This document shows positions 40,849-50,138 of a DNA stretch of 64,000 nucleotides, in pieces. This DNA comes from Bin87 sp965203855 (GTDB taxonomy: Bacteria > Chloroflexota > Dehalococcoidia > Lucifugimonadales > UBA3495): contig CBDBDN010000008.1 of NCBI GenBank assembly GCA_965203855.1, positions 571,677-635,676 of the forward strand. The letters are read 5' to 3'. The notes under the pieces are model-generated. The model saw only the letters and a list, made by a program, of their open reading frames with translations. It was not told the origin of the DNA and did not search any database. The number at the start of each line of letters is the position of its first letter. Position 1 is the stretch's first letter. The position numbers and the translations under genes were made by a program.

Positions 40849-41781
40849 CTACCTCTTACCCATTTTCTGAAACAGCGCGATATACTCGTGCTTGAAAATG
40901 TAAAAGCCGTTAGCCAGCGCGCGGTAACGCCAAAGCCGTTCCTGGTTCCGCTTGGCCCGATTGTTGACCATATTTTTCACGATGATGCTTTTCAGCCGCA
41001 GGTTGTCAAACGCCAGCAGCCGGGCCGTCAGCAGGCTTTGCAGCGGCACCCATTCGCTGTTTTGATAAATGTCCCCGATAACTACGGCCAGATGCCGACC
41101 CGGCTCCAGAAAACCCGCCACATTCCGATACACTTCCAGAAACCTTTCCAGAAACTGCTCAACATCGTCGCAGTTACTCAAATCCGCCGGGTCATCGCTG
41201 AACCTGATAATGTTGTGATAAGGCGGATGCATAATCAGAAACTGGACGCCCGCCGCCCCGGCGCATTCCAGCCGGGACCTCACTTCCCCCGCAACTGCGC
41301 CGGACGAACTGTCGGCAACGATGATTGACGCGTCAAAAGCGCCGGCGCCGGAATGCTGCGCCGCCCCGTACCGGTCCATACTCCGGTAATCAGTAATTTC
41401 CCGGCCCAAGCCGCTGCCCGGCGCATCGCCATTGTCAAATAGCGCCAGGTTGTCCTGCCGAATGCGCCGCTCCGCATTGCCTGCCACCCCCGGCGACAGC
41501 TCTACGCCAATATAACGCCGCCCCAGCCGATTCGCCTCAATCGCCGTAGTGCCGCTGCCCACAAACGGATCCAGCACGATGTCGCCGGCTTTGGTGAAAC
41601 GGCGCAGCAGCTGGTTCGGTATCTGCGGAATAAAATTGCCGTGATAGTCGGCCTGATGCGCCCCGCTGGAATCGCGGGCGTCCAGCAGCCACAGGCTGTC
41701 GGTGAGCAGATCGTCATACTGCTGCCAATTGGACAGATCCAGGTCGTTCACCGAGTTGGAGCGGCGGTTTGATACGGGCAT
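40849..41781 (-). CDS. DNA methyltransferase of a two-gene restriction-modification system
   Basis: A 310-residue SAM-dependent DNA methyltransferase. Motif I is DPFVGSGTTAIEANRLGRRYIGVEL (residues ~71-95), preceded by IPNQLLRRFTKAGDIVL. Motif IV is IMHPPYHNI near residue 183, so motif I comes first. The PPY core places it among N4-cytosine/N6-adenine enzymes, although His in place of Asp/Asn/Ser before PPY is atypical. It presumably protects the host site cut by the downstream endonuclease. Confidence 0.82.
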   Translation of the reverse strand: MPVSNRRSNSVNDLDLSNWQQYDDLLTDSLWLLDARDSSGAHQADYHGNFIPQIPNQLLRRFTKAGDIVLDPFVGSGTTAIEANRLGRRYIGVELSPGVAGNAERRIRQDNLALFDNGDAPGSGLGREITDYRSMDRYGAAQHSGAGAFDASIIVADSSSGAVAGEVRSRLECAGAAGVQFLIMHPPYHNIIRFSDDPADLSNCDDVEQFLERFLEVYRNVAGFLEPGRHLAVVIGDIYQNSEWVPLQSLLTARLLAFDNLRLKSIIVKNMVNNRAKRNQERLWRYRALANGFYIFKHEYIALFQKMGKR

Positions 41782-41930
41782 ACCGAAGGCAGTTCCCGTG
41801 CGGCATAGTTAGATAGCCGGATAGCTGGTTGGTCGGATAGCCGGTTGGCCCTTGCGCCGCACTGCGCCCGTCATGTAGCCATGCCCCCGCCGCCCCTGTC
41901 AACATGACTAGGGCAGCGCAATCTTTCCAA

Positions 41931-42914
41931 TCAGGGGGACAGCCCCCCCACATCCCCCAGCGCCGCCTCCAGCTCCCCCAAAGTCGCAAACCCCTCAAAC
42001 CGCTGCCGGATGATGCCGCCAGCGTCCAGCACGAATACCCACGACTCATTCGTCCAGTGGTCTATCTGCGTGAACCCCCACTCATCGGCGGCCGGCGCCA
42101 GCCGCGCCCGACTCAAGTCGCCCTGTATCTCCTCCGGATTGTCATACAGCTCAACATGGATGTAGTTGGCGGCATCGGGATGTTTCGCGCGCAACTCCGA
42201 CACCGTGTCCACCTGCGGCCCGCAGGTAGGGCTGGAGCAGAACGCCGGCGTAGCGAACACAATCACCGCCGGCCGGCCGGCATCTATGGCATCGGCAATG
42301 GACATCCGATAAAGCTCCGGATCCGGTTCGTAATCCGTAGTTAGCTGCCCCAGTTCCAGGCCATCGCCCAACGCCTTGGTAATGCTGGCCGGCGCCGCCT
42401 CTCCAACCGCCGGCACCGGAGATCGCGCCCGCGCCGTAACCGGAATATCTACCGCGCCCGTTACCCCATTGGCGTCATCGGCCACCGCCGCCGTCAGCAC
42501 ATACTCCCCCGGCGCCGGAAACTCCACGGCGGCGGTGTACGAGCCGCGCACTCCGTAAGGCCATTCGTTGAACCGCGCCGTAACCTGCGCCGGCGCCGCG
42601 GCCCCGGCCGCGTGGGCTACGCTAACCTCTACCGTGGGCGCCTTGACCAGCGCTTTTGGCGTCTCCAGCAGGAATGCGACCCGCTGCGTTCCCGTGTCCA
42701 GCACCGTCGTCGCCAGATGCGCTTTTATGGAATCATCCGCCGGCTCAGGCGTAGCCACCCGAATAACCGTTGTCGCATCAGCCGTACCAGCAGCCCCCCC
42801 GGACGGTTCAGTTGCCGCCGGCGCTGCCGGCCCGCCGCCGGACGCGCAGCCTGCTGCCGCCGCAATCAGCAGTAGCCCGGACGCCAGCAGCGCGCTTATC
42901 AGCAAACCCCGCAT
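41931..42914 (-). CDS. Thioredoxin-fold lipoprotein
   Basis: A 327-residue lipoprotein. Residues 1-22 are a signal peptide with lipobox AAGC, followed by an Ala/Gly/Thr-rich linker. A central domain (IRVATPEPADDSIKAHLATTVLDTGTQRVAFLL) looks beta-rich. The C-terminal ~130 residues are thioredoxin-like, with redox motif FCSSPTCGPQVD (Cys-x4-Cys), AVIVFATPAF before it and ESWVFVLDAGGIIRQRFEGF after. It resembles Sco/TlpA-type exported thiol proteins. Its ATG overlaps the upstream gene's stop by one base (TGATG), so the two are coupled. Confidence 0.78.
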   Translation of the reverse strand: MRGLLISALLASGLLLIAAAAGCASGGGPAAPAATEPSGGAAGTADATTVIRVATPEPADDSIKAHLATTVLDTGTQRVAFLLETPKALVKAPTVEVSVAHAAGAAAPAQVTARFNEWPYGVRGSYTAAVEFPAPGEYVLTAAVADDANGVTGAVDIPVTARARSPVPAVGEAAPASITKALGDGLELGQLTTDYEPDPELYRMSIADAIDAGRPAVIVFATPAFCSSPTCGPQVDTVSELRAKHPDAANYIHVELYDNPEEIQGDLSRARLAPAADEWGFTQIDHWTNESWVFVLDAGGIIRQRFEGFATLGELEAALGDVGGLSP

Positions 42915-44266
42915 CACGGCCCCTCCGCATACACGCCGAAAGTAAAAGCGAACAGCCCAAAGTCATCCGAATTGGAACGCATCGTCAGCAAAGATTGCGG
43001 CAGATACTGCGGATTGTCCACAATGGCATACATTCGCGGCTCGTCAACCAGAATGTACGACCGCCCGTTTTCGTCCCACTGAATGTCCAGCCCGGCATTC
43101 TCCGCGGACAGCATTGCGCCGTCCTGCGTAATCACCACCTGATAGGGTTCGCCGGAATCCGAAGTAAGCACGGCGTTGACGCTTTTGGCCGCATAGTTCA
43201 GCGCCAGATAATCCTCCAGGTCCTCCGTAACGCGCGCATGGCGAACCCGTTCCGGTTCCGCCGACCACTGCCCCTGGAAATAGAGCAGATGCGGTTCCAG
43301 CCGCTGCGGTACGGCGGACTCAAACACGCCGGCGGCATTTTCATCACCGTTCGGAATGGCCTCAAAGTATGTCTCGTAATCGGCCACATAGGGATGGCGT
43401 CCGGCGCGGGCCACGCCCAGATTGCGATGCCAGCCGGCGTACAGTTCCGGCGTTACAACGTTCCGGCCCGCCTGAAAGTTGGCGTCCCGCGCCTGATCTT
43501 CGGGCAAGTTCAATGGGTCATCGGACAAGTCGGCGCCCGCCTCGACCAGAGCCTTGCGGATCTGCTCCTCCGTTTTGCCGTAGTCGCCCTCGCCGAAATG
43601 CCGATAAATCTCCTCCCCCCGGCTGTTGAACAGATACTTGGCCGGCCAATAGCGGTTGTTGAAATTGCGCCAGGTCGTCATCTCGTTGTCCTGCGCCACC
43701 GGCCAGCCGATACTGTGCGTCTCCAGGGCGCTGGCCACATTGTCATAGTCCTTTTCAAACTCAAACTCCGGCGTGTGGATCCCCAGTATCACCAGCCCGT
43801 CATCCTCGTAGCGGCTCCACCATTCCCGCAAATATGGCAGCGTCCGAATGCAGTTGATGCAGGTATAAGTCCAAAAATCCACCAGCACCACTTTGCCCTC
43901 CGCGGCCAGCGCATCAATCGCCAGGGCGTCATCAGTATTCAGCCAGGCGTCAATGCCCTCAATTTGAGGAATGTCTTGCGCTATATCGGCGGCGCGCTGC
44001 CGGGCGCGTTCCTGGGCGTCGGACGGCGCTGCCGTCGGCGCCGGCGGTTCCGTAGCCGCCGCAGCCGGCGGAGCAGTCGTTGCCGGGAGCGTTGCGGCAG
44101 CCGAATCGCCGGCGGTATCCGATGCCGGAGGCGTCGCCGTAGCCATCTCGGCGGCAGTATCCGTATCCGCCGCCGGCGCCGCCGATGGCGCGCAGGCAAT
44201 CGCAATGGCGCAGCAAGCCAGCAAAACCAGCAGCGCCGAAACCTTTCGGACGGTTGATTGGGTCAT
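42914..44266 (-). CDS. DipZ/TlpA-like thioredoxin lipoprotein with C-terminal carbohydrate-module-like domain
   Basis: A 450-residue lipoprotein. The signal peptide ends in lipobox IAC (CAPSAAP follows), and a long Thr/Ala/Pro linker comes next. The thioredoxin domain has VVLVDFWTYTCINCIRTLPYLREWW (CxxC), GIHTPEFEFEKDYDNV, and WPAKYLFNSRGEEIYRHFGEG. The ~150-residue C-terminus (HLLYFQGQWSAEPER, LALNYAAKSVNAVL, GRSYILVDEPRMYAIVD) matches the beta-rich domain found after the thioredoxin domain in DipZ-like proteins. It probably handles thiol chemistry outside the cell membrane together with its coupled neighbour. The ATG at 44266 follows GGAG. Confidence 0.85.
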   Translation of the reverse strand: MTQSTVRKVSALLVLLACCAIAIACAPSAAPAADTDTAAEMATATPPASDTAGDSAAATLPATTAPPAAAATEPPAPTAAPSDAQERARQRAADIAQDIPQIEGIDAWLNTDDALAIDALAAEGKVVLVDFWTYTCINCIRTLPYLREWWSRYEDDGLVILGIHTPEFEFEKDYDNVASALETHSIGWPVAQDNEMTTWRNFNNRYWPAKYLFNSRGEEIYRHFGEGDYGKTEEQIRKALVEAGADLSDDPLNLPEDQARDANFQAGRNVVTPELYAGWHRNLGVARAGRHPYVADYETYFEAIPNGDENAAGVFESAVPQRLEPHLLYFQGQWSAEPERVRHARVTEDLEDYLALNYAAKSVNAVLTSDSGEPYQVVITQDGAMLSAENAGLDIQWDENGRSYILVDEPRMYAIVDNPQYLPQSLLTMRSNSDDFGLFAFTFGVYAEGP

Positions 44267-44396
44267 CACAATCTCCAATTCAGACAGAATCGTCAGCCTC
44301 AAAGCGCGCCGGCCCCGCAGCCGTACCAATACAATACGCCATTGCGCGCCAATCGGATTGCCGCATTCCCCAACCAGTATAATCCCCCGCCCGCCC

Positions 44397-44444
44397 GCCG
44401 TCATTCCGGCCCCCAACCGTCATTCCGGCGCAAGCCGGAATGAG
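44397..44444. repeat. Dispersed ATTCCGGC palindrome abutting the IS30-like remnant
   Basis: CGTCATTCCGGCCCC and a full palindrome at ~44420-44441 end exactly at the 3' end of the decayed transposase, so the element may have inserted next to or into this repeat. Confidence 0.75.
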
Positions 44445-45166
44445 GATTCACATTTCAAGTGCAACGCGGCGGCGGCGAATACTGCGGCGGGCGTCCGGTA
44501 GCCCAGTCGCGGCCGGGGCGTATTATGGTACGCTTGGATCACAGCGTCCAACTCCAACGCCCGGATTTGTTCAAGTCGGTGCAGCGCAGCAGAAACCGCC
44601 GCAACCGTCCGCTGGCATTCTCAATTCCCCCTTTTTACCACGGCGACCTGCCATCGCAAAAGTAAGTCCGAATACCACGGGCGTGCCGCCGGTAGCGCCA
44701 AGCAAACTTCATACCATTGCCAAAGGTTACGCTGCGCCACAGCTCCGGCGACAGCATCCGCACCAGCGCGTCCCCGATGGGTTCGGCCGCCTTGCTGCCC
44801 GGACGCCAAGCCATCCGCCGCCGGGAATGGCGCTCGTGCAGTAGCGCGCTTGGCCGTGATTGCCGAACAGCATCAAATCGGCCTCCCAGTGCCCGGGTAT
44901 CCTGCGGTCATCGGCCTCCGGGCTGCGCCCGGACTGTGTTGGGATTAGTGACGATGGCCGGGCGATCTTAATCCAGGGACAGGCGGCCCGATACCTGGGC
45001 CGGCGACCAGCCTGCATTGGCGGAGGCATTGCGTTTTAGCTCCCGTGAGATGACAGACGACGCGCGATCCAAAACTACCGTGATTTCGGGGACGGAGCAG
45101 CCCGCGGTCCGTAATCGGCATTTCGCAGCGCTCAACGATGCTGAGTTGCTGATAGCGCGTTCCCAT
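44443..45166 (-). pseudogene. Decayed IS30 family transposase
   Basis: Three minus-strand frames together give an IS30 transposase. The N-terminus is RYQQLSIVERCE with SSVISRELKRNASANAGW (HTH). Next comes RRIPGHWEADLMLFGNHGQA, with the first catalytic Asp. The 3' part reads YFCDGRSPW then KGGIENASGRLRRFL (catalytic Glu), and the end is GYRTPAAVFAAALHLKCES-like. Several frameshifts and an internal stop separate the pieces, so it is not functional. No intact terminal repeats were identified. Confidence 0.8.
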
Positions 45167-45381
45167 GGCAACAACATAACCCGGCGTTGCACTTCGTTGG
45201 TGAGTTTCGATAATCTCCGCACGCTAATGGACTCCGGCTTTCGCCGGAGCAACGAATCCATACTCCAACCACCTAAAAAGAAACGCTGCCTGTATCCTGG
45301 GCATTCTACCGGACGCCGGCGTTAGAATTAGACCCTTGCCGCAGCCCCATCAGCGCCGTGGTAAGGTTCGCTGCGGCAGGA

Positions 45382-46009
45382 TTATTGACCGGGCGGGCGG
45401 AAAATCGGGGGATGCCCGGCGCAGGCCGCAACTTGCTGTCCGCCGGCATCTGCCCAAACCCAGCCCAGCAGGGAGCGGCGGCTGACGGCGGCAAACAGCG
45501 GACGGCTTTCGCCGGGCGGAAACTCGCTCCATTCGTAGCGCCGTCCGCAGTAAAACCCCGTGCCGGTTGCGCCGCCCGCCGCGCCGGGATGCTGGTGCGG
45601 CTGGGAATAAATCGTGCCGCTGGCTACAGTTGCCGTGAAGTTCGCTGAAAGGTAAATCGTTCCCCATTGCGGTACTGGAACGCCTGCGCCAAGCTCACAG
45701 TTGGCTTCCGTAATCTCCATGCCAGTGTTAGCGGGTATGGTAACAGTGGAGCTTGCCGCCGGCACCGGGATTACGCCGGCGGCGATGGCGACTTCGCAAC
45801 CGTCTACTTCGTTGATGATAGCGCTAAGGGCATTAAGTTGCGACCTTACTGCCGTGGCTAAGGGGATAGTGTACCCGGTAAGAGAGTGGATGCTGTGCGC
45901 TTCAGCAGTTTCCCCCCTCCACCCCGATATAGAGGCTGGCGAAAACGGCGATGCCAGCGACGCCGGCACAGACGACCAGGCCACGGACGACAAATTTCCA
46001 TATTTTCAA
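45382..46009 (-). pseudogene. Secreted hypothetical protein, frameshifted at a G6 run
   Basis: A TTG start at 46009, preceded by AGGAG, opens a signal-anchor (LKIWKFVVRGLVVCAGVAGI, then AVFASLYIGVEGG) that stops at TGA just after six Gs (plus-strand C6 at 45912-45917). Removing one G joins it in frame to a ~170-residue protein reading AEAHSIHSLTGYTIPLATAV, then INEVDGCEVAIAAGVIPVPAASS, ending YEWSEFPPGESRPLF and PPIFRPPGQ. The product is not recognised. It could be a true disruption, a phase-off state or a sequencing error. Confidence 0.6.
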
Positions 46010-46111
46010 CTCTGTTCTCCTATTGCATCTGTTCGGGGTTTAGGCAAGTGCGGTGGCATTCTATAGTAGGATAGCATTGCACAATTGTTGGCCTGAGTTG
46101 TCAAGGGTTTT

Positions 46112-47062
46112 TTAGACCCCCAACGGCAATTGCCCTAGCGGCGGTTGGCGCAATGTTAGCATCCGCATCCGGCGTATCCCGGATAGTTCCCCGGCCTGTA
46201 CCCGCGCCAGCATGGCGCCCAAGTACGACAACACCGACCGGCTGGCGTGCAAGCGTATCTTTGCCAAACTCCGGTAACGGTGCTGATTGAGCAGTCGGGA
46301 ACGCTTCAGGCTACTGAATAACCGCTCAACGGCTGGCCGCTTCCGGTACAGACGCCGCCATAGTAGGCTGGCGCCCCAGGCACTTGGGGCGGCCATCGGC
46401 GGTATAGATGCCATCCTTATCCGTATTCCGCATTCGGATAATCGGCAGGATAGTATGCCCCAGCGGGATACCGTAATGAGCATCGCATACCGAATGCATC
46501 TTGTACCCATAGAATTGCTCTTTCCCGCCCTTCACTTTGCCGTTGGTCCGAATGCCCCACGCGCTTCGGGATTGCTGTACGGCTGCCGGAGGTATCCACG
46601 CAAGCCGGAATATCAGTGGAATCGCTGGCTACGCTCTGTCCCACCGGCGGCTCCGCGGCGCCTGCTGCGCCGCAATGTCGCCCGCAAGTCGGGCCGCCAG
46701 ACGCTGAACGGCCTGCTCTCAACCAGATCGGAATGGCAAGTCAATCGCTGGAAAAACCGGCAGATTACGCTTGCGTTGGGTACGGCGTCCCCAAATCCGC
46801 AGAGCAGCCGGATTTGGGGATCGGCCCGCAGCAGGCGTACCAACTCTATGTTATAACGCAGCCCCAGCACGTACTTGGTGATGAACGCCCGCCACATTGC
46901 CGCTGCCGAATAGGGCGGACGGCCCGTATGATTGTACGCCCGCAAACGGACGAGCAGCCGTTCATCATCAGTCAACGCCAGAATACGGCCCAAGTCTCCG
47001 CAATTGCCCAGCGCAGGGGCTTGCACCGACGCATCCGCGAATGTAAAATGCCCAGCAGCCAA
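46112..47062 (-). pseudogene. Decayed IS5/IS1182-type transposase
   Basis: The first ~105 residues are intact (LGRILALTDDERLLVRLRAYN, PYSAAAMWRAFITKYVLGLRYN, NASVICRFFQRL). The frame then shifts at least twice: a segment with SDSTDIPACVDTSGSRTA and MKGGKEQFYGYKMHSVCDAHYGIPL carries the first DDE region, and the last reads KRPAVERLFSSLKRSRLLNQHRYRSLAKI. Together these cover a whole DDE transposase. The element is inactive. Terminal inverted repeats were not found by eye. Confidence 0.8.
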
Positions 47063-47433
47063 CAGGAACCTCTACTTCCTGCGGGTGAAACCGCCGCCCG
47101 GGACACCACACCGGGCGGCAATTTATTATCATCCGTTCTGATTCAATATCATACCTCTGCGACACAAGATTGCAACCCCTATCTGCTGCGTTTTAGCTGC
47201 GTTTCAACGACAACTACCACTTGCCGTTAGTTTAGGAATTCTCTCCTGATTGTTATTCTTGCCGCGCAGAGGTATTAGATTAGACTTGCGCCGGCGTCCA
47301 GCAGTGCTTTCCCCGTTTGACGCCGCTGCGGCGCCGGTCGGATAATGCGGACGCCATCCGCCGCCCGATGCCCGACCAATGCGAATGCCGATGCGGATGC
47401 CGCCGCCAGTCGCTCCCCCAACCGAGGTTGCCT
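47063..47433. other. Gene-free region with two inverted repeats before the phosphoribosyltransferase gene
   Basis: A 9-bp stem (GCCGCCCGG/CCGGGCGGC, 47093-47119) followed by AATTTATTAT is terminator-like on the plus strand. An 11-bp inverted repeat (ATACCTCTGCG at 47151-47161, complement at 47265-47275) brackets ~100 AT-rich bases and may mark a small mobile-element remnant next to the dead transposase. No gene is seen. Confidence 0.5.
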
Positions 47434-48837
47434 ATGCCCCCGTCTGATGCCCGGAATGTACCGAATCCGCTCCCCCTACCCGCCGGCGACAGCGGGCTGT
47501 TCACCGACCTTTACGAGCTGACGATGGGGCAGTCCTACTTTGCCGAAAGGATGGACGCCACGGCCACTTTCAGCCTCTATATGCGCGGCTACCCGCCCGA
47601 CCGGGGCTATATGGTGGCGGCGGGCATTGATGATGCGCTGGACTGCCTGGCCGCCCTTTCTTTTGACGCCGCCAGCGTGGACTACCTGCATTCCACCGGC
47701 ATATTCACCGCCGATTTCCTGGACTATCTGGCCGCTTTCCGGTTCACCGGCAGCGTGCGCGCAATGCCGGAGGGGACGCTGTTTTTCGCCGACGAGCCGC
47801 TGCTGGAAGTAACCGCCCCCATCATTGCGGCGCAGCTGGCGGAAACTCTCGCCATTAACCAGGTGCAGTATCAAAGCCTGCTGGCGACGAAAGCCGCGCG
47901 CTGCGTCCAGGCGGCGCAAGGGCGGGCCATCGCCGACTTTGCAACGCGGCGCACCCACGGCGCCGAAGCGGCGCTGGCGATGTCCCGCGTCTCTTATATC
48001 GCCGGGTTCGCCGCGACCAGCAATGTACTGGCCGCGCGACGCTACGGCATTCCCCCGGCCGGCACGATGGCGCATTCGTACATCAGCGGATTTCCCGACG
48101 AAGCCGCCGCATTTCGCGCCTACGCCCGCCAGTTTCCCGACCGCAGCATCTTTCTGCTGGACACTTACGATACTGTCAACGCCGCCCACACCGCCGTTGC
48201 CGTCGCCCGTGAGATGGCCGCCGCCGGCAGCCGGCTTACCGCCGTGCGCCTGGACTCCGGCGATCTGGACGGCTTAAGCCGCGCCGTGCGCCGTATCCTG
48301 GACGACGCCGGTCTGGACGAAGTGCGAATACTGGCCAGCGGCGGCCTGGACGAATACGAAATTGAGCGGCTCGTGTCCGCCGGCGCGCCTATTGACCTGT
48401 TCGGCGTCGGCACGCGGGCCGGCGTGTCCGGCGATGCGCCCTGGTGCGACCTGGTCTATAAGATGGTGTCCTGCGCCGGCCAGCCCGTGATGAAGCTCAG
48501 CGACGGCAAGGAATCGCTGCCCGGCGGCAAGCAAGTATTCCGGCAGTATGACGCCAACGGCGCAATGACCGGCGATGTCATCGGCCTGGCAGACGAAAGC
48601 AATGACGCCGTACCCGGCGCCCCTCTGCTGACGGACGCCATCGTCAACGGAGTGCGCGTCATCCCCCGCGCGCCCCTTGCGAAAACACGGCAGCGGGCCG
48701 CATCCGGCTTGGCGTCCCTGGGCGCAGAATACCGCCGGCTGCGTCAGCCCGCCCGCTACCCGGTAAGCCGCAGCCCCGCATTGCAACGCTTGACGCAAGA
48801 AACGCAGGAACGGATAAGCGCTTCTCGTCCCGCCTGA
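47434..48837 (+). CDS. pncB: Nicotinate phosphoribosyltransferase
   Basis: A 467-residue enzyme of the NAD salvage pathway (nicotinate + PRPP to nicotinate mononucleotide). Typical segments: GLFTDLYELTMGQSYF at the N-terminus, VDYLHSTGIFTADFLDYL, FATRRTHGAEAAL, AGTMAHSYISGF (active-site His), FLLDTYDTVNAAH, RLDSGDL (phosphoribosyl site), ASGGLDEYEIERL and FGVGTRAGVSGDAP. I chose the ATG at 47434 after CGAGG. It is not obviously in an operon. Confidence 0.92.
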   Translation: MPPSDARNVPNPLPLPAGDSGLFTDLYELTMGQSYFAERMDATATFSLYMRGYPPDRGYMVAAGIDDALDCLAALSFDAASVDYLHSTGIFTADFLDYLAAFRFTGSVRAMPEGTLFFADEPLLEVTAPIIAAQLAETLAINQVQYQSLLATKAARCVQAAQGRAIADFATRRTHGAEAALAMSRVSYIAGFAATSNVLAARRYGIPPAGTMAHSYISGFPDEAAAFRAYARQFPDRSIFLLDTYDTVNAAHTAVAVAREMAAAGSRLTAVRLDSGDLDGLSRAVRRILDDAGLDEVRILASGGLDEYEIERLVSAGAPIDLFGVGTRAGVSGDAPWCDLVYKMVSCAGQPVMKLSDGKESLPGGKQVFRQYDANGAMTGDVIGLADESNDAVPGAPLLTDAIVNGVRVIPRAPLAKTRQRAASGLASLGAEYRRLRQPARYPVSRSPALQRLTQETQERISASRPA

Positions 48838-48855
48838 TACGGCGGCGAGCCGGTG

Positions 48856-49215
48856 TCAGTCACCCAACACGCCAAAAGCTTCATCCAGCAATATCGCTGT
48901 TGCGTTACGGCATTCAGCCAGTCGTGCAGCGGGCAGGTTGCTGTTGTAAAAATGCTTGTGCAACGCATTTGCGGATGACCATCGCGAAACCCGAGCGTTC
49001 ACTGCATCCGAGCTGTTGGGCCGTCCCGGGATATAACCCTTTTCCAGAGAGCGGTTGCCGTTTGCGCCGCCATAGCGGGCTTTCAGCGCCCTTGAGGCGT
49101 AACGCAAGGCGCCCCAGACGCCCTTGCTGGCATACTGATGCTCACCTTGCGCGAACAGCCAGTCGGAGCGCGCCCGCAGCGATTGGGCGATAGCCTAGTA
49201 ATCCTGCCAGTTCAC
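48856..49215 (-). pseudogene. Helical protein B of the methylase-associated pair, copy 2, interrupted by an amber codon
   Basis: A paralogue of the gene at 9415-9774. It starts at GTG 49215 overlapping the upstream stop and reads VNWQDY, but codon 7, TAC in copy 1, is TAG (49197-49195). The frame is otherwise open for 112 codons and matches copy 1 (ALRYASRALKARYGG, RSLEKGYIPGRPNS, LHKHFYNSNLPA). Either it is inactivated by one substitution or translation restarts at a downstream ATG (49107), giving 83 residues. Confidence 0.75.
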
Positions 49216-49607
49216 GGCTCGCCCTCGCTCAGCTCCAGGAGATGGTTGATGAAGTCAGCCGCAATCGGGGCGTATAGGGTAGGGTCCTCGCCTGGCATCA
49301 CGCCGATTTTGGTGTTGTCATGAAAGTATTCGCACAGCAACAGCCGGTCAATGTAGTAGCGGTCGCCGCCGTTCTGCCGGTCTAGCATCTTGGCGAATTT
49401 AATCCGCTGGTCCGGGTCGCCAATATCGTAATCGTACTGGCGGCCCAGCGCGCGCAACGCCGCCTCCGCCGCATCCCAGATCAGCTTGGAACCCAGCTCC
49501 AGCCGGTGGTTGTCAAAAGCATCCCAAGCGGCGGTGAGGCATTTTTCGGTGATGGAACGAGTATTAGGTTCCGTAATGGGTTCCAGAGTTGGGGTTGGGG
49601 TTGCCAT
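49212..49607 (-). CDS. Small helical protein A of the methylase-associated pair (copy 2)
   Basis: A 131-residue paralogue of the protein at 9029: SITEKCLTAAWDAFDNHRLELGSKLIWDAAEAAL, then RQYDYDIGDPDQRIKFAKMLDRQNGGD and FINHLLELSEGEP. CAGGAG is eight bases before the ATG, the same as in copy 1. The frame is intact even though its partner is broken. It points away from the second methylase, preserving the divergent arrangement of copy 1 but separated from it by brnTA and two lipoprotein genes. Confidence 0.7.
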   Translation of the reverse strand: MATPTPTLEPITEPNTRSITEKCLTAAWDAFDNHRLELGSKLIWDAAEAALRALGRQYDYDIGDPDQRIKFAKMLDRQNGGDRYYIDRLLLCEYFHDNTKIGVMPGEDPTLYAPIAADFINHLLELSEGEP

Positions 49608-49660
49608 TGGGGGCGCTCCTGCAATCTTGCTGGGCTGGTAGGCGTTGGTTGCCGGGGACG

Positions 49661-49754
49661 GAGCAGTTGCCGCAGATTAGGCAGCCGCTTCATACTCTCA
49701 ACCATTGTACCCGATAAAGGGCAGCGGCGTCGGAGGGCAAGCCGGCCCGGATTG
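49661..49754 (+). repeat. 94-bp direct repeat, left copy, flanking brnTA
   Basis: This stretch matches 50300-50393 with five substitutions. The right copy contains the last codons of brnA (GTT GCC GCA GAT TAG), so the left copy carries a relic of a brnA 3' end. On the minus strand it also supplies a GGGTACAAT promoter-like element upstream of the gene at 49607. Confidence 0.85.
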
Positions 49755-49820
49755 GCCAAGGCCGGGACTGTGGCGCGGTCGATTAGATTGGAGTAAAATC
49801 AGCTCCGTAGAGCGACAAGG

Positions 49821-50138
49821 ATGACTAACGAGAGAATGATTGATTTCAGCCCAGTAATCGGTTTTCAGTGGGATGCCGGCAACGACCGGAAAAATTACGA
49901 CCGGCACGGCGTAAGTCAAACCGAAGCCGAGGAGGTATTTGAAGATCCCGATCTGTTGCTGATGCCGGATACGGACCACAGCCGGCAGGAAATGCGCTAC
50001 AATGCACTTGGCATAACCGCAGCCGGGCGGCGCTTGCACTTGACCTTTACGCTACGCAGCTCCGGTACTCTCATCCGCATCATATCTGCGCGCGCTATGA
50101 GCCGTGAGGAAAGGAGGCAATATGCACAAGCAACTTAA
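49821..50138 (+). CDS. brnT: BrnT family ribonuclease toxin
   Basis: A 105-residue BrnT toxin: GFQWDAGNDRKNYDRHGVSQTEAEEVFEDPDLLLM, HSRQEMRYNALGIT, HLTFTLRSSGTLIRIISARAMSREERRQY. The R/K-H-E-R-type RNase residues and the closing RIISAR-x-A-x-x-E-E-R motif are present. BrnT arrests translation and is silenced by BrnA. The ATG at 49821 is used; one at 49836 is an alternative. It overlaps brnA by 17 bases. Confidence 0.85.
   Translation: MTNERMIDFSPVIGFQWDAGNDRKNYDRHGVSQTEAEEVFEDPDLLLMPDTDHSRQEMRYNALGITAAGRRLHLTFTLRSSGTLIRIISARAMSREERRQYAQAT

Noticed and set aside
45382..45993. Selenocysteine at the TGA after the signal anchor of the 45-46 kb gene
   Set aside because: The downstream body lies in another frame and no SECIS-like hairpin follows; a G-run slip explains it better.
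44443..47062. Composite transposon formed by the IS30-like and IS5-like remnants
   Set aside because: The elements belong to different families, both are decayed, and no shared terminal repeats were found.
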